A stretch of 64,000 bases of DNA from Massilia cavernae (GTDB lineage: Bacteria; Pseudomonadota; Gammaproteobacteria; Burkholderiales; Burkholderiaceae_D), in NCBI RefSeq assembly GCF_003590855.1, contig NZ_QYUP01000113.1:1-64000 (forward strand), given 5' to 3'. Position numbers and translations under genes: made by a program. How positions within the stretch are numbered: the stretch's first letter is position 1; each line of letters begins with the position of its first letter. This document shows, piece by piece, positions 33,340 to 41,552 of the stretch. The notes beneath the pieces were generated by a model that worked only from the letters and a program-made list of their open reading frames with translations, was not told the origin of the DNA and ran no database searches.

Positions 33340-35601
33340 GTGACATCGAAAGCGCCTGTGCCAATCAAGAAACCCGAACCCAAAGTGGCTGCGAAGCCTA
33401 CCAAAGCGTCCGCCAAGGCGGATAAAGCAGACAAGGCGGATGTTCGCGCCCCGAGCGCGCCTCCCGTCGTCAGCCAGACCACCGATGCCGCCGCGCTGGC
33501 AGCCATCGATACGTCCGGCTACGTCCTGCCCTCCGTGAAGGTACCCGGGCGGCGCGGGCGCAAGCCGAAAGAATTCCAGCCCGAGAACGACGAAGTCGCC
33601 GCGCTGAATGCGGTCGAGCGCGCCGAACTGAAAGCCGTGGACAAGGCCAAGGCCAAGGACCGCAAGGCGAAAGAAAAAGCGCTGCTGAAAGACGCGTTCT
33701 CGTCGGACACCGAAGCGACCGAGGAAGAACTCGAGCGCCGCCGCACCAAGCTCAAGACGCTGATCAAGTTCGGCAAGGAACGCGGTTTCCTGACCTACGC
33801 CGAGATCAACGACCACCTGCCCGAAAACATCGTCGATCCGGAAGCGATCGAAGGCATCATCGGCACCTTCAACGACATGGGCATTGCCGTCTACGAGCAC
33901 GCGCCCGATGCCGAAACGCTGCTGCTGTCCGATAACGTCGCCACCGTCACCAGCGACGACGAAGCCGAGGCCGCCGCCGAAGCGGCGCTGTCGACGGTCG
34001 ACTCCGACTTCGGCCGCACCACCGACCCTGTGCGCATGTACATGCGCGAGATGGGCTCGGTCGAACTGCTGACGCGCGAAGGCGAAATCGAGATCGCCAA
34101 GCGCATCGAAGACGGCCTGAAGGACATGATCCAGGCGATTTCCGCCTGCCCGGTCACGATCGCCGAAATTATTTCCGCCGCTATCCGCATCCAGAACGAC
34201 GAGACCAAGATCGACGAAATCGTCGACGGCATGGTCGACGCCGAAGGCGAAGCGACCACGCCGCAAGTTGCGGCGGCCGCGTCGGACGAGGACGAAGAAG
34301 ACGAGGAAGCCGAAGAGGAAGAGGCTGAAGAGGAAGAAGAAGCCACCGCCGCCTCGGGCGCGGCCGGCTATTCCGCCGAGCAGCTGGAAGCGCTGAAGGC
34401 AGAAGCGCTCGAGAAGTTCGAAGTGATCTCGGTGCAGTTCGACAAGATGCGCAAGGCCTTCGAAAAGGATGGCTACAACTCGAAAGCCTACGTCAAGGCG
34501 CAGGAGTCGATCTCCAACGAACTGCTGGGCATCCGCTTCACCGCCAAGGTCGTCGAAAAGCTGTGCGACACGCTGCGCGGCCAGGTCGACGAAGTGCGCC
34601 ACATCGAAAAGCAGATCCTGGACGTTGCGGTGAACAAGTGCGGCATGCCGCGCGCCCACTTCATCAAGGTATTCCCGGGCAACGAGACCAACCTGGAATG
34701 GGTGGACGGCGAAGTCAATGCGGGCCACGCGTACTCCGCGATCCTCGGCCGCAACATCCCGACCATCAAGGAACTCCAGCAGCGCCTGATCGACCTGCAG
34801 GCGCGCGTGGTGTTGCCGCTGCCGGACCTGCGCAACATCAACCGCCAGATGGCGGCCGGCGAAATGAAGGCGCGCAAGGCCAAGCGCGAAATGACCGAGG
34901 CCAACTTGCGCCTGGTGATTTCGATCGCCAAGAAATACACCAACCGCGGCCTGCAGTTCCTCGACCTGATCCAGGAAGGCAATATCGGCCTGATGAAGGC
35001 GGTGGACAAGTTTGAATACCGCCGCGGTTACAAGTTCTCGACCTATGCGACGTGGTGGATCCGCCAGGCGATCACGCGTTCGATCGCCGACCAGGCGCGC
35101 ACCATCCGTATTCCGGTGCACATGATCGAGACCATCAACAAGATGAACCGCATCTCGCGCCAGATTCTGCAAGAGACCGGCGCCGAGCCGGATCCTGCAA
35201 CCCTCGCGATCAAGATGGAAATGCCGGAAGATAAAATCCGGAAGATCATGAAGATCGCGAAAGAGCCGATCTCGATGGAAACGCCGATTGGCGACGATGA
35301 CGACTCCCACCTGGGCGACTTCATCGAAGACAACAACACGCTGGCGCCATCGGACGCTGCGCTGCACGCGTCGATGCGCGGCGTGGTCAAGGACGTGCTC
35401 GACTCGCTGACGCCGCGCGAAGCCAAGGTGCTGCGCATGCGCTTCGGCATCGAGATGTCGACCGACCATACGCTGGAAGAAGTGGGCAAGCAGTTCGACG
35501 TGACGCGCGAGCGGATTCGCCAGATCGAGGCGAAGGCGCTGCGCAAGCTGCGTCATCCATCGCGTTCGGACAAACTGAAGAGCTTCCTCGAGGGTAATTA
35601 A
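33340..35601 (+). CDS. rpoD: RNA polymerase sigma factor RpoD (sigma-70)
   Basis: The housekeeping sigma factor. It has 753 residues, considerably longer than E. coli RpoD (613). The N-terminus carries a Lys/Ala-rich extension (about 1-70) before region 1.1. The non-conserved region holds a run of Asp/Glu (about 315-338) flanked by Ala. Region 2 ([28 protein letters not shown] and the -10 reading [15 protein letters not shown], in pieces), region 3 ([11 protein letters not shown]) and region 4 ([29 protein letters not shown], in pieces) are intact. The GTG at 33340 was chosen as the first in-frame start giving the usual betaproteobacterial N-terminus; its ribosome site is poor. It is followed directly by the tRNA-Ile promoter. 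Confidence 0.96.
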   Translation: MTSKAPVPIKKPEPKVAAKPTKASAKADKADKADVRAPSAPPVVSQTTDAAALAAIDTSGYVLPSVKVPGRRGRKPKEFQPENDEVAALNAVERAELKAVDKAKAKDRKAKEKALLKDAFSSDTEATEEELERRRTKLKTLIKFGKERGFLTYAEINDHLPENIVDPEAIEGIIGTFNDMGIAVYEHAPDAETLLLSDNVATVTSDDEAEAAAEAALSTVDSDFGRTTDPVRMYMREMGSVELLTREGEIEIAKRIEDGLKDMIQAISACPVTIAEIISAAIRIQNDETKIDEIVDGMVDAEGEATTPQVAAAASDEDEEDEEAEEEEAEEEEEATAASGAAGYSAEQLEALKAEALEKFEVISVQFDKMRKAFEKDGYNSKAYVKAQESISNELLGIRFTAKVVEKLCDTLRGQVDEVRHIEKQILDVAVNKCGMPRAHFIKVFPGNETNLEWVDGEVNAGHAYSAILGRNIPTIKELQQRLIDLQARVVLPLPDLRNINRQMAAGEMKARKAKREMTEANLRLVISIAKKYTNRGLQFLDLIQEGNIGLMKAVDKFEYRRGYKFSTYATWWIRQAITRSIADQARTIRIPVHMIETINKMNRISRQILQETGAEPDPATLAIKMEMPEDKIRKIMKIAKEPISMETPIGDDDDSHLGDFIEDNNTLAPSDAALHASMRGVVKDVLDSLTPREAKVLRMRFGIEMSTDHTLEEVGKQFDVTRERIRQIEAKALRKLRHPSRSDKLKSFLEGN

Positions 35602-35604
35602 GCC

Positions 35605-35634
35605 TTGACGGGCCGGCGTTAAAAGCAATATCCT
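35605..35634 (+). promoter_or_regulatory. promoter of the tRNA-Ile gene
   Basis: TTGACG (35605-35610) and TATCCT (35629-35634) are 18 bp apart and lie immediately after the rpoD stop, 79 bp before the tRNA. The same segment recurs in diverged form at 42144-42199 with TTGTCT and TATCCT at identical spacing. Confidence 0.6.
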
Positions 35635-35712
35635 CTCGCCACTTTGCTTGCGGAGCCCATCTGGGGCATCGCGGGAAGTGGCGGGATTTCGCTTCCCAGT
35701 AATACCGATTTT

Positions 35713-35792
<80 letters not shown>

Positions 35793-36054
35793 TTAAATCA
35801 ATGACTTGGCCCGTGCAGGCCGGTCATCACGGAAGTCTGAAGAGTGCGTGTATGGGCGGTGTAGGATTTTCCGCCCAGCACATGCCGCGAGGCAGGTGCG
35901 CAATCTCTTAACCCTCCAAGCCAAGCGGCCATTTGGTGTTCTGGCGCAATGCCCAACAGATCTGTTATCGGCGGGAAAAATTAGCGTAGTATTTCATTGT
36001 TGGTTTTTTGGTTACAAATTTATCGTTAAAGCTGCGCGCAATTTGATTTAGCTC

Positions 36055-36092
36055 TTGTGCGACGCGCCAATTGCACCTATATTTTGTATAGG
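36055..36092 (+). promoter_or_regulatory. promoter with palindromic operator for the DUF4258/HTH pair
   Basis: TTGTGC (36055-36060) and TATATT (36078-36083) are 17 bp apart. The -10 lies inside the palindrome CCTATA-TTTTG-TATAGG (36076-36092), an ideal place for self-repression by the HTH protein encoded two genes on. The stretch from the tRNA end to here (35792-36054) is AT-rich and shows nothing else. Confidence 0.6.
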
Positions 36093-36101
36093 CAGTCTCA
36101 A

Positions 36102-36425
36102 GTGACAACTAAACAAGCAAGAAAGCGCACGCAGCTCTCGAAGCAGCAACTTGAGGCATACATACGGGCCGAGTCTCTCGACTCGCAAAACGTTTTTTTC
36201 ACCAACCACGTCAAGCAGCAGATGCGGAAGCGTCACATCTCGGTTGCTTGCGTGATTTCGACTTTGCGCGAAGGGAGAATTAAGCGTACGCCCGAGCCCA
36301 ACACGATGTTGGGTACTTTGGAGTGTCGGATGGAGCATTATTGCACTGGACACAATGTCGGCGTCGTAGTTGCCATTAGCGATGACGTGCCGGATTTGGT
36401 CCTTGTGACGGCAATGTATATTTAG
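36102..36425 (+). CDS. DUF4258 domain protein, putative toxin of a TA-like pair
   Basis: A small cytosolic protein of 107 residues if started at GTG 36102; an earlier start at 36057 would lie within the predicted promoter and upstream of its -10. The C-terminal 75 residues look like the DUF4258 fold (VFFTNHVKQQMRKRHISVACVISTLREG, in pieces, then EHYCTGHNVGVVVAISDD and the closing LVLVTAMYI), a small RNase-like/MqsR-related class often paired with HTH antitoxins. The N-terminal 30 residues are basic. It is followed 9 bp later by an MqsA-like HTH gene. GC content is clearly below that of the surrounding core genes, suggesting transfer with the tRNA island. Toxicity is inferred. Confidence 0.65.
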   Translation: MTTKQARKRTQLSKQQLEAYIRAESLDSQNVFFTNHVKQQMRKRHISVACVISTLREGRIKRTPEPNTMLGTLECRMEHYCTGHNVGVVVAISDDVPDLVLVTAMYI

Positions 36426-36434
36426 GGGAAAAGG

Positions 36435-36893
36435 ATGTATCACTATACCGACGGAGGCTTGCGCAATGTATGGCTCAAGAACGGCTACGTCGAGAAGGAC
36501 ACGCCATATGGGAAGGCAGTCTCCTTTCATGATCTTGATGGCCTAACGAAGGCTATTTGCATGGCGCTATCGAATAAGCCGGGCAAGTTGACTGGCGCGG
36601 AGTTTCGCTACATCCGCAGTGGACTTCTCCTTTCGCAAAAGTCGCTAGGGAAGTTGCTGGGATGTACCGAGCAGGCTGTTGCTAAATGGGAGAAAACGGG
36701 GAAGGTTCCGAAGACTTCGGATCTCGTTGTGCGTATGATCTACAAGCAATCACACGATGGTAAAGAAGGCGTGGGCGCGACCGTTGAAATGCTGAACACC
36801 ATTGATCGAATCAGCCATTCCCGGATTATTATTTCCGAGGCTCACCATAAGTGGACTTCTAAAGTCGAAGACCAAGAGCTCGCCCTAGCTTAG
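36435..36893 (+). CDS. MqsA-like helix-turn-helix regulator, putative antitoxin
   Basis: A 152-residue protein. The N-terminus (MYHYTDGGLRNVWLKNGY) is characteristic of a family of HTH regulators found beside DUF4258 genes. A helix-turn-helix follows (about 68-98: SGLLLSQKSLGKLLGCTEQAVAKWEKTG, in pieces), of the XRE/MqsA C-terminal type. No zinc-finger cysteines are present, unlike true MqsA. It probably binds its partner and the palindrome at 36076-36092 to repress the pair. It ends 21 bp before an intrinsic terminator, so the two genes form a closed operon. AT-rich codon use matches its partner, not the chromosome. Confidence 0.7.
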   Translation: MYHYTDGGLRNVWLKNGYVEKDTPYGKAVSFHDLDGLTKAICMALSNKPGKLTGAEFRYIRSGLLLSQKSLGKLLGCTEQAVAKWEKTGKVPKTSDLVVRMIYKQSHDGKEGVGATVEMLNTIDRISHSRIIISEAHHKWTSKVEDQELALA

Positions 36894-36914
36894 CCATTCA
36901 CCGCTGAACATCGG

Positions 36915-36937
36915 GCCCGCCGAGTGCGGGCTTTTTT
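36915..36937 (+). terminator. intrinsic terminator of the DUF4258/HTH operon
   Basis: GCCCGC/GCGGGC with a five-base loop runs directly into T6. Confidence 0.8.
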
Positions 36938-36959
36938 GTTGCTCTGAATTGTTGGCCGT

Positions 36960-37169
36960 TCAGTCGCTACGGAGTAAGCGTCGTATTCCATCAACGGGCC
37001 AATCTGCCAGCCGCCGGTTAATTCGGACCGGTCGAAGTGGTCCTTTCTCTAGGGACGCCCAAACGCGCACGTTTGTGGCCGACGCCCGAGATGGTAAGCG
37101 GCGCATGCCGTATCCACGTGCGTCCGCCAGTGGGATGAATTTAGCCGTTCGTCCTATTCGCGGGTCCAT
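36960..37169 (-). CDS. possible AlpA/excisionase-like small DNA-binding protein
   Basis: A 69-residue frame on the minus strand (start ATG 37169; GTG seven codons earlier also possible). KFIPLADARGYGMRRLPS at the N-terminus and GPLRPVRINRRLADWPVDGIRRLL at the end (read in pieces) resemble AlpA/phage excisionase-type winged helices, which end in a P-x-P-x-R-I/L-x-x-R-x-x-x-W-x-x-x-x-I-x-x-x-L pattern. The recognition-helix part in the middle is a poor match, and no good ribosome site is visible, so it may be decayed. Its presence in a tRNA island fits an element that once excised. Treat as tentative. Confidence 0.35.
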   Translation of the reverse strand: MDPRIGRTAKFIPLADARGYGMRRLPSRASATNVRVWASLEKGPLRPVRINRRLADWPVDGIRRLLRSD

Positions 37170-37198
37170 TGTGGCCCTGCGGCACGACACGGCTCGCC

Positions 37199-37669
37199 TC
37201 AGTGGCCGAAGCTCACAACCCGGGCCAGGTTCCAGCCAGTTCCATTTCGCTTCCAGATGTGCAGGAACTTGAATGTGCCACAGTCATTCTTGCCATTGAC
37301 GAGGTGGCAGAACGTGTGCTCGCCAGTCTGGATCGCACCGTAATCGTGCACTGGGTAAACCTGCATGCTGTCAGGGACCAGTTGACGCTGCAGGTTCATG
37401 TTCTGTGCAAACAGCTTGCGCGTGGCGTCCAGGTTTTGTTCGTAATTTTTGACACCGCCCATGTCATGAAAGAACTCTAGGTCAGGCGCGAACACGGCCA
37501 TCACGCCGTCCACATCCTGGCGATTGAAGGCATCGAACAAGGTTTTGTCCATTGCCGCGATTTCCTTGAACAAGGGGGCGGCCGCATTGTCGCCGGGTTT
37601 TGCGCCTTGCGCGTGCAGTTGGGGAAGGAAGCCCAGCAGCAGCATTGTGAGAAGCAGTCGGTTTTTCAT
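37199..37669 (-). CDS. secreted SnoaL/NTF2-like (DUF4440-type) protein
   Basis: A 156-residue protein with a signal peptide (MKNRLLLTMLLLGFLPQLHAQ, cut after about 20). The mature part is one NTF2-like cone: the helix LFKEIAAMDKTLFDAFNRQD, the DVDGVMAVFAPDLEFFHD strand start, and the late HTFCHLVNGKNDCGTFKFLHIWKR sheet (all in pieces), which includes two cysteines that could pair. Family members bind small hydrophobic ligands or act as isomerases, but nothing here specifies a ligand. It lies inside the tRNA island, convergent with the AT-rich pair. GC content is core-like, so it may have a different origin from the DUF4258 pair. Confidence 0.72.
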   Translation of the reverse strand: MKNRLLLTMLLLGFLPQLHAQGAKPGDNAAAPLFKEIAAMDKTLFDAFNRQDVDGVMAVFAPDLEFFHDMGGVKNYEQNLDATRKLFAQNMNLQRQLVPDSMQVYPVHDYGAIQTGEHTFCHLVNGKNDCGTFKFLHIWKRNGTGWNLARVVSFGH

Positions 37670-38020
37670 AGGATTCCATGTCGAGGGAAGTTGGCCAGCG
37701 CTTGATGCGCAAGAGCGCATTTTCGGCCTGGCCAAATTGCCATGCCAGAGTGGTGCGACGAGCGGGCAAATCGGGCAGACCAGTGGTCTCCTGGAACGAT
37801 GAATGGGTATTCCTGCGCAACGTGATCGGCCATTCCGGCCGAACGTGGCGGGGGACCTCCGCCATTTACGCATGCGAGCCTGGCGCCAGGGCTAGCTCAC
37901 ATTTTCAACTGCCACTTTATTCAAGATCGGATCACGCGCCAGATTGCGAGCCAGTTCGCCTCCGTCGGCGCGCCAGAATTCGCGATCGGCCTGGCGCACC
38001 CGCTCGGCCGCACGCACCAT

Positions 38021-38746
38021 ATGCTCGGTGGCAGCGGCGCGCGCCAGTGCCGGTTCGCCGTCGTCGACGCGGTGTCGAACCGCGACCTGGAGTCGATCGG
38101 CGCGGCCTGCGCCGACCTGCCGCTGGTGACGGGCGGATCCGGCATTGCGCTGGGCTTGCCCGAGAACTTCCGCCGCCGCGGGCTGCTGTCACAGCATGTC
38201 GCGGCCGACACGCTGCCGGCCACCGGCGGTGCGCGCGCGGTGATCGCGGGCAGCTGCTCCCAAGCCACCCAGCGCCAGGTAGCGCTGATGCGCGAACAGG
38301 CGCCGGCGTTTCACGTCGATCCCCTGGCGCTGGCGCGCGGCGCCGACGTGGTGTCTGCCGCGCTGGCGTGGGCGGCGGGCCATGTCGGCCAAACCCCGCT
38401 GCTGGTTTTTGCAACCGCAACACCGGAAACGGTGAAGGCGGTGCAGGCCGAATTGGGGGTGGAACACGCCGGCAGCCTGGTGGAAGATGCGCTTGCCGCG
38501 ATCGCGCAGGGCCTGGTCGCACTGGGCGTGGGGTAACTGATTGTGGCAGGCGGCGAGACCTCGGGCGCAGTGGTCAAGGCGCTGGGCGTGTCGGGCCTGC
38601 GGATCGGCCCGGAAATCGATCCCGGCGTGCCGTGGACCACCGCGCTGCAGGGCGAGCGGGAAGGCCAGCCGCTGGCGCTGGCGCTCAAGTCCGGCAATTT
38701 TGGCAGCGAGGATTTCTTCCTGAAAGCCTGGAGCAGCCTGTCATGA
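38021..38746 (+). pseudogene. otnK: 3-oxo-tetronate kinase OtnK, 5'-truncated and frameshifted
   Basis: OtnK phosphorylates 3-oxo-tetronate in erythronate/threonate breakdown (DUF1537 four-carbon acid sugar kinase). Here only the C-terminal part survives: FAVVDAVSNRDLESIGAACA and LPLVTGGSGIALGLP, then GGARAVIAGSCSQATQRQV in the first frame up to a stop near 38535. The ATP-binding VAGGETSGAVVKALGV and the end continue in another frame to 38746. About 170 N-terminal residues, including the substrate domain start, are missing; the DNA from 37670 to 38020 shows no match to them. The 3' end overlaps otnC by the usual ATGA, so the original operon order is kept. Confidence 0.82.
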
Positions 38747-39405
38747 GCGCCGCCGTTCACAGTAAGCCGGAAGAAACGCGCCAGCGCGAACAGATCGTCG
38801 AGTTCGGCCGCTCGCTGTTCGAACGGGGCCTGACGGCCGGCAGCAGCGGCAACCTCAGCGTGCGGCTCGACGATGGCTGGCTGCTCACGCCGACCAACGC
38901 CAGCCTGGGCCGGCTCGACCCGGCGCGCCTGTCCAAGCTCGACTGGGAAGGCCGGCTGGTCAGCGGCGAGGCGCCTTCGAAGGAAGCTTTCCTGCACCGC
39001 GCCATGTACCAGCAACGCGGCGCCGCCGGCGCGATCGTGCATCTTCATTCGACCCATTCGGCGGCAGTGTCGTGCATGTGCGGCTTGAATCATGAGGATT
39101 GCATTCCTCCGCTGACGCCGTATTTCGTGATGAAAACAGGCAGGCTGCCGCTGGTGCCCTACCACCGCCCTGGCGATCCGGCACTGGCCGGCGCCATCGG
39201 CGCGCTCGCGCGCAAGCACTCGGCGGTGCTGCTGGCCAACCATGGCCCGGTCGTGTCCGGCACCACGCTCGAGGCGGCAGTCTATGCGGCCGAGGAACTC
39301 GAAGAAACCGCCAAATTATTCCTGCTGTTGCGCGACGTGCCGACCCGGCCGCTCGACGCCGCGCAGATCGATGAACTCAAGTCGGCCTTCGGGCTCGACC
39401 TTTAA
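38743..39405 (+). CDS. otnC: 3-oxo-tetronate 4-phosphate decarboxylase OtnC
   Basis: A class II aldolase/adducin-type zinc enzyme that decarboxylates 3-oxo-tetronate 4-phosphate to dihydroxyacetone phosphate. It has 220 residues. [13 protein letters not shown] (about 24-36), the zinc-binding HLHSTHS (about 98-104) and the later [11 protein letters not shown] (about 163-173) with the third His are intact, as is the early [11 protein letters not shown] loop. It starts within the stop codon of the broken otnK and is followed by otnI. With kinase and dehydrogenase broken, its substrate would not be made through this operon, so it is either a relic or serves an acid phosphorylated elsewhere. Confidence 0.88.
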   Translation: MSAAVHSKPEETRQREQIVEFGRSLFERGLTAGSSGNLSVRLDDGWLLTPTNASLGRLDPARLSKLDWEGRLVSGEAPSKEAFLHRAMYQQRGAAGAIVHLHSTHSAAVSCMCGLNHEDCIPPLTPYFVMKTGRLPLVPYHRPGDPALAGAIGALARKHSAVLLANHGPVVSGTTLEAAVYAAEELEETAKLFLLLRDVPTRPLDAAQIDELKSAFGLDL

Positions 39406-39419
39406 TCCGGAGCCCTGCC

Positions 39420-40214
39420 TTGCCAAAATTTGCCGCCAACCTGACCATGATGTTCAACGAGGTCGCCTTCCCCCAACGCTTCGCCGCCGCTGCGGCCGCC
39501 GGCTTCAAGGCTGTCGAGTTCCTGTTCCCTTACGACTACACGGCACACGAAGTGGCGTCATGGCTTCAGGAGAACAAGCTGGAAAACGTCCTGTTCAACC
39601 TGCCGCCGGGCGACTGGGCAGCAGGCGAGCGCGGCATCGCAGCGCTGCCCGGACGCGAAGAGGAGTTCCGTGCCGGCGTCGCGCGCGGTATCGAATACGC
39701 GCTGGCGCTGGGCACCAAACGGCTGCACGTGATGGCCGGACTGATTCCCGCCGGCGCGGACCTGCGGATTCACCGCGAGGTGTACCTCGGCAACCTGCGC
39801 CACGCGGCGCGCGAGCTGGCCACGCATGGCATCAGCCTGCTGATCGAACCGATCAACGGCCGCGACATGCCCGGCTATTTCCTCCATACGCAAGCCCAGG
39901 CGCATGCGCTGCGCGAAGAGTCCGGCGCGCCGAACGTCAAGGTGCAAATGGATTTCTATCACGCCCAGATCGTCGAGGGCGACCTGGCGCAGACATTCAG
40001 GAAGAACCTGGATGGAATCGGGCATGTGCAGATCGCCAGCGTTCCCGCCCGCAACGAGCCGGATGACGGCGAAGTCAATTATCCCTACCTGTTCCGCCTG
40101 CTCGACGAGTTCGGCTACGAAGGCTGGATCGGTTGCGAATACCGCCCGCGCGGCGCCACGCTGGATGGCCTCGGCTGGTTGGCCGCGGCAACGACACAAG
40201 GAGTTCAAAAATGA
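39420..40214 (+). CDS. otnI: 2-oxo-tetronate isomerase OtnI (hydroxypyruvate isomerase-like)
   Basis: A TIM-barrel isomerase that converts 2-oxo-tetronate to 3-oxo-tetronate. It has 264 residues starting at TTG 39420. The family marks are the [11 protein letters not shown] start, [13 protein letters not shown] (about 61-73), [16 protein letters not shown] (about 140-155) with a metal-binding Glu, [10 protein letters not shown] with Asp/His, [15 protein letters not shown] and the C-terminal EYRP Glu. All key residues are present, so the protein should be active. It sits between otnC and the damaged denD; its stop overlaps the denD start. Confidence 0.9.
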   Translation: MPKFAANLTMMFNEVAFPQRFAAAAAAGFKAVEFLFPYDYTAHEVASWLQENKLENVLFNLPPGDWAAGERGIAALPGREEEFRAGVARGIEYALALGTKRLHVMAGLIPAGADLRIHREVYLGNLRHAARELATHGISLLIEPINGRDMPGYFLHTQAQAHALREESGAPNVKVQMDFYHAQIVEGDLAQTFRKNLDGIGHVQIASVPARNEPDDGEVNYPYLFRLLDEFGYEGWIGCEYRPRGATLDGLGWLAAATTQGVQK

Positions 40215-40921
40215 AAGTTCTGATTACCGGCGGCGCCGGATTCCTCGGGCAGCGCCTCGCGCCTGTTGCTGGACATCTGCCGCGAGCTTGGGCACAAGCC
40301 CAAGGTCGTGTTCACCAGCTCGGTGGCTGTGTATGGCGGCAAGTTGCGGACATCGTGCAGGACGCGACGGCGCTGAACCCGCAGTCATCGTACGGCACCC
40401 AGAAAGCGATCGGCGAATTGCTGCTGAACGACTTCAGCCGCCGCGGCTTTGTCGACGGCCGCGTGCTGCGCCTGCCGACCATCAGCGTGCGTCCCGGCAA
40501 GCCGAACAAGGCGGCATCCTCGTTCGCCAGCGGGATTATCCGCAAGCCCTTGAATGGCGAATCATTGATATGTCCGGTGTTGCCGGAAGCAGGGCTGTGG
40601 CTGTTGTCGCCGCAGCGTGCCATCGAGTCGCTGATCGCAGGACACGAGCTTGCTGCTGAATCGCTCGGCAACAGCCGCACCGTCAACCTTCCGGGCCTAT
40701 CGGTCAGCGTGGGCGAGATGGTGGCTGTACTCGGGAAGGTGGCTGGTCCGGAAGCCGTCTCCCGCATCATTTTCGCACCTGACCCTGCGGTCGAACGTAT
40801 CGTCAACGGCTGGCCGGCGGCCTGGGATATGACGCGTGCGAAGGCGCTTGGCCTCGCCGCGGACGCCGATTTCGAAAGTATCGTCAGGGCCTATCTGGAG
40901 GAAGTCGCAAGTATGGCCTGA
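40211..40921 (+). pseudogene. denD: D-erythronate dehydrogenase DenD with internal deletion
   Basis: DenD oxidises D-erythronate to 2-oxo-tetronate. The N-terminal dinucleotide motif ITGGAGFLGQRLA is intact, but roughly 80-90 residues of the Rossmann domain after it are gone. The deletion junction (about 40258) shifts the frame. The next stretch (RLLLDICRELGHKPKVVFTS and the SSVAVYGG motif, in pieces) is readable only in the other frame. A second shift near 40335-40350 restores the original frame for the catalytic SSYGTQKAIGE (Tyr and Lys present) and the intact C-terminal half. The open frame therefore persists as 236 residues instead of about 320, but the cofactor site cannot form. Confidence 0.82.
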
Positions 40922-40940
40922 CTGGCGGCGTCGAGCGATG

Positions 40941-40976
40941 GTTGGTGTCATGTTCGACTCACGGGAGGCCCACCAA
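40941..40976 (+). repeat. attR-like repeat: displaced tRNA-Ile 3' end
   Basis: Matches 35757-35792 at 34 of 36 positions and includes the T-arm, acceptor strand and CCA of the tRNA, but no tRNA body precedes it. A perfect terminator follows 7 bp later, as expected for the original 3' flank of the tRNA gene. It marks the distal end of the 5.2-kb island. Confidence 0.8.
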
Positions 40977-40983
40977 AAAAAGC

Positions 40984-41014
40984 AAGGACTTAGGTGAAAG
41001 CCTAAGTCCTTTTT
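40984..41014 (+). terminator. intrinsic terminator after the displaced tRNA end
   Basis: A perfect 10-bp stem AGGACTTAGG/CCTAAGTCCT with a six-base loop is followed by TTTT. It was probably the terminator of the tRNA-Ile gene before the island moved in, and now ends transcription from the otn remnant. Confidence 0.85.
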
Positions 41015-41099
41015 CGGTTTCTGGTAGACCATCAACATACGAATCAACAGGGCGGCATCAAATCAATCAGCTTGACGTGATATCACAAGGAGATGATAA

Positions 41100-41543
41100 T
41101 TGAATCGACCAAAGGTATGGGATGTGTCCTTCCACGACGACTTCGAGGCCGAATTCGACTCCTTTTCTCCCGAGGTTCAAGATGAATTACTTGCTGCTGC
41201 CGATGCCGTGAGGACCTTGGGACCCGCTGCCGATCGTCCGCACGTCGGAACGTTGAAAAATCCAATGCATCCGAATATGAAAGAACTCATTTTCAAGGCA
41301 AATAACGGTGCGGAGATTTGGAGGGCGGCCTTCGCCTTCGACCCTGAGCGGAAAGCGATCATTTTGGTTGCTGCAGATAAGCAAGGTATCGATGAAGGTA
41401 AGTTCTACAAAGATATCTTAAAGAAGGCTAACAAGCGGTTCGATCAGCACTTGGAAGGCATAAAGGCTGCTAAGCGAACAAAGGACGCCGAGGCAGCGAG
41501 GCCTATGAAACCGGAGACTACAAGCACCCGGGATAAGAGATAG
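41100..41543 (+). CDS. RelE/ParE-superfamily toxin, HigB (phage Gp49-like)
   Basis: A putative ribosome-dependent mRNA endonuclease. The 147-residue product starts at TTG 41100 with a strong AAGGAGA site 8 bp before. The toxin fold spans about 1-118: WDVSFHDDFEAEFDSF, VGTLKNPMHPNMKELIFKANNGAEIWRAAFAFDP (in pieces) and KAIILVAADKQG are typical of the Gp49/HigB group. An extra charged tail of about 30 residues (EGIKAAKRTKDAEAARPMKP) follows, unusual for the family. The antitoxin-like gene comes 9 bp later. The toxin-first order is the HigBA order. GC content is lower than the core. Confidence 0.82.
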   Translation: MNRPKVWDVSFHDDFEAEFDSFSPEVQDELLAAADAVRTLGPAADRPHVGTLKNPMHPNMKELIFKANNGAEIWRAAFAFDPERKAIILVAADKQGIDEGKFYKDILKKANKRFDQHLEGIKAAKRTKDAEAARPMKPETTSTRDKR

Positions 41544-41552
41544 GAGATCGAC

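Noticed and set aside
33331-35628. A 765-residue minus-strand open frame opposite rpoD
   Set aside because: Complete antisense shadow of rpoD, with the biased composition that follows from its codon use.
35806-36051. An 81-residue plus-strand open frame just after the tRNA
   Set aside because: No ribosome site, no homology recognised, mixed composition across the island junction.
36057-36101. An upstream start (GTG 36057) for the DUF4258 gene
   Set aside because: It would place the start codon within the -35 box and before the -10 box and operator of the only promoter seen; GTG 36102 fits better.
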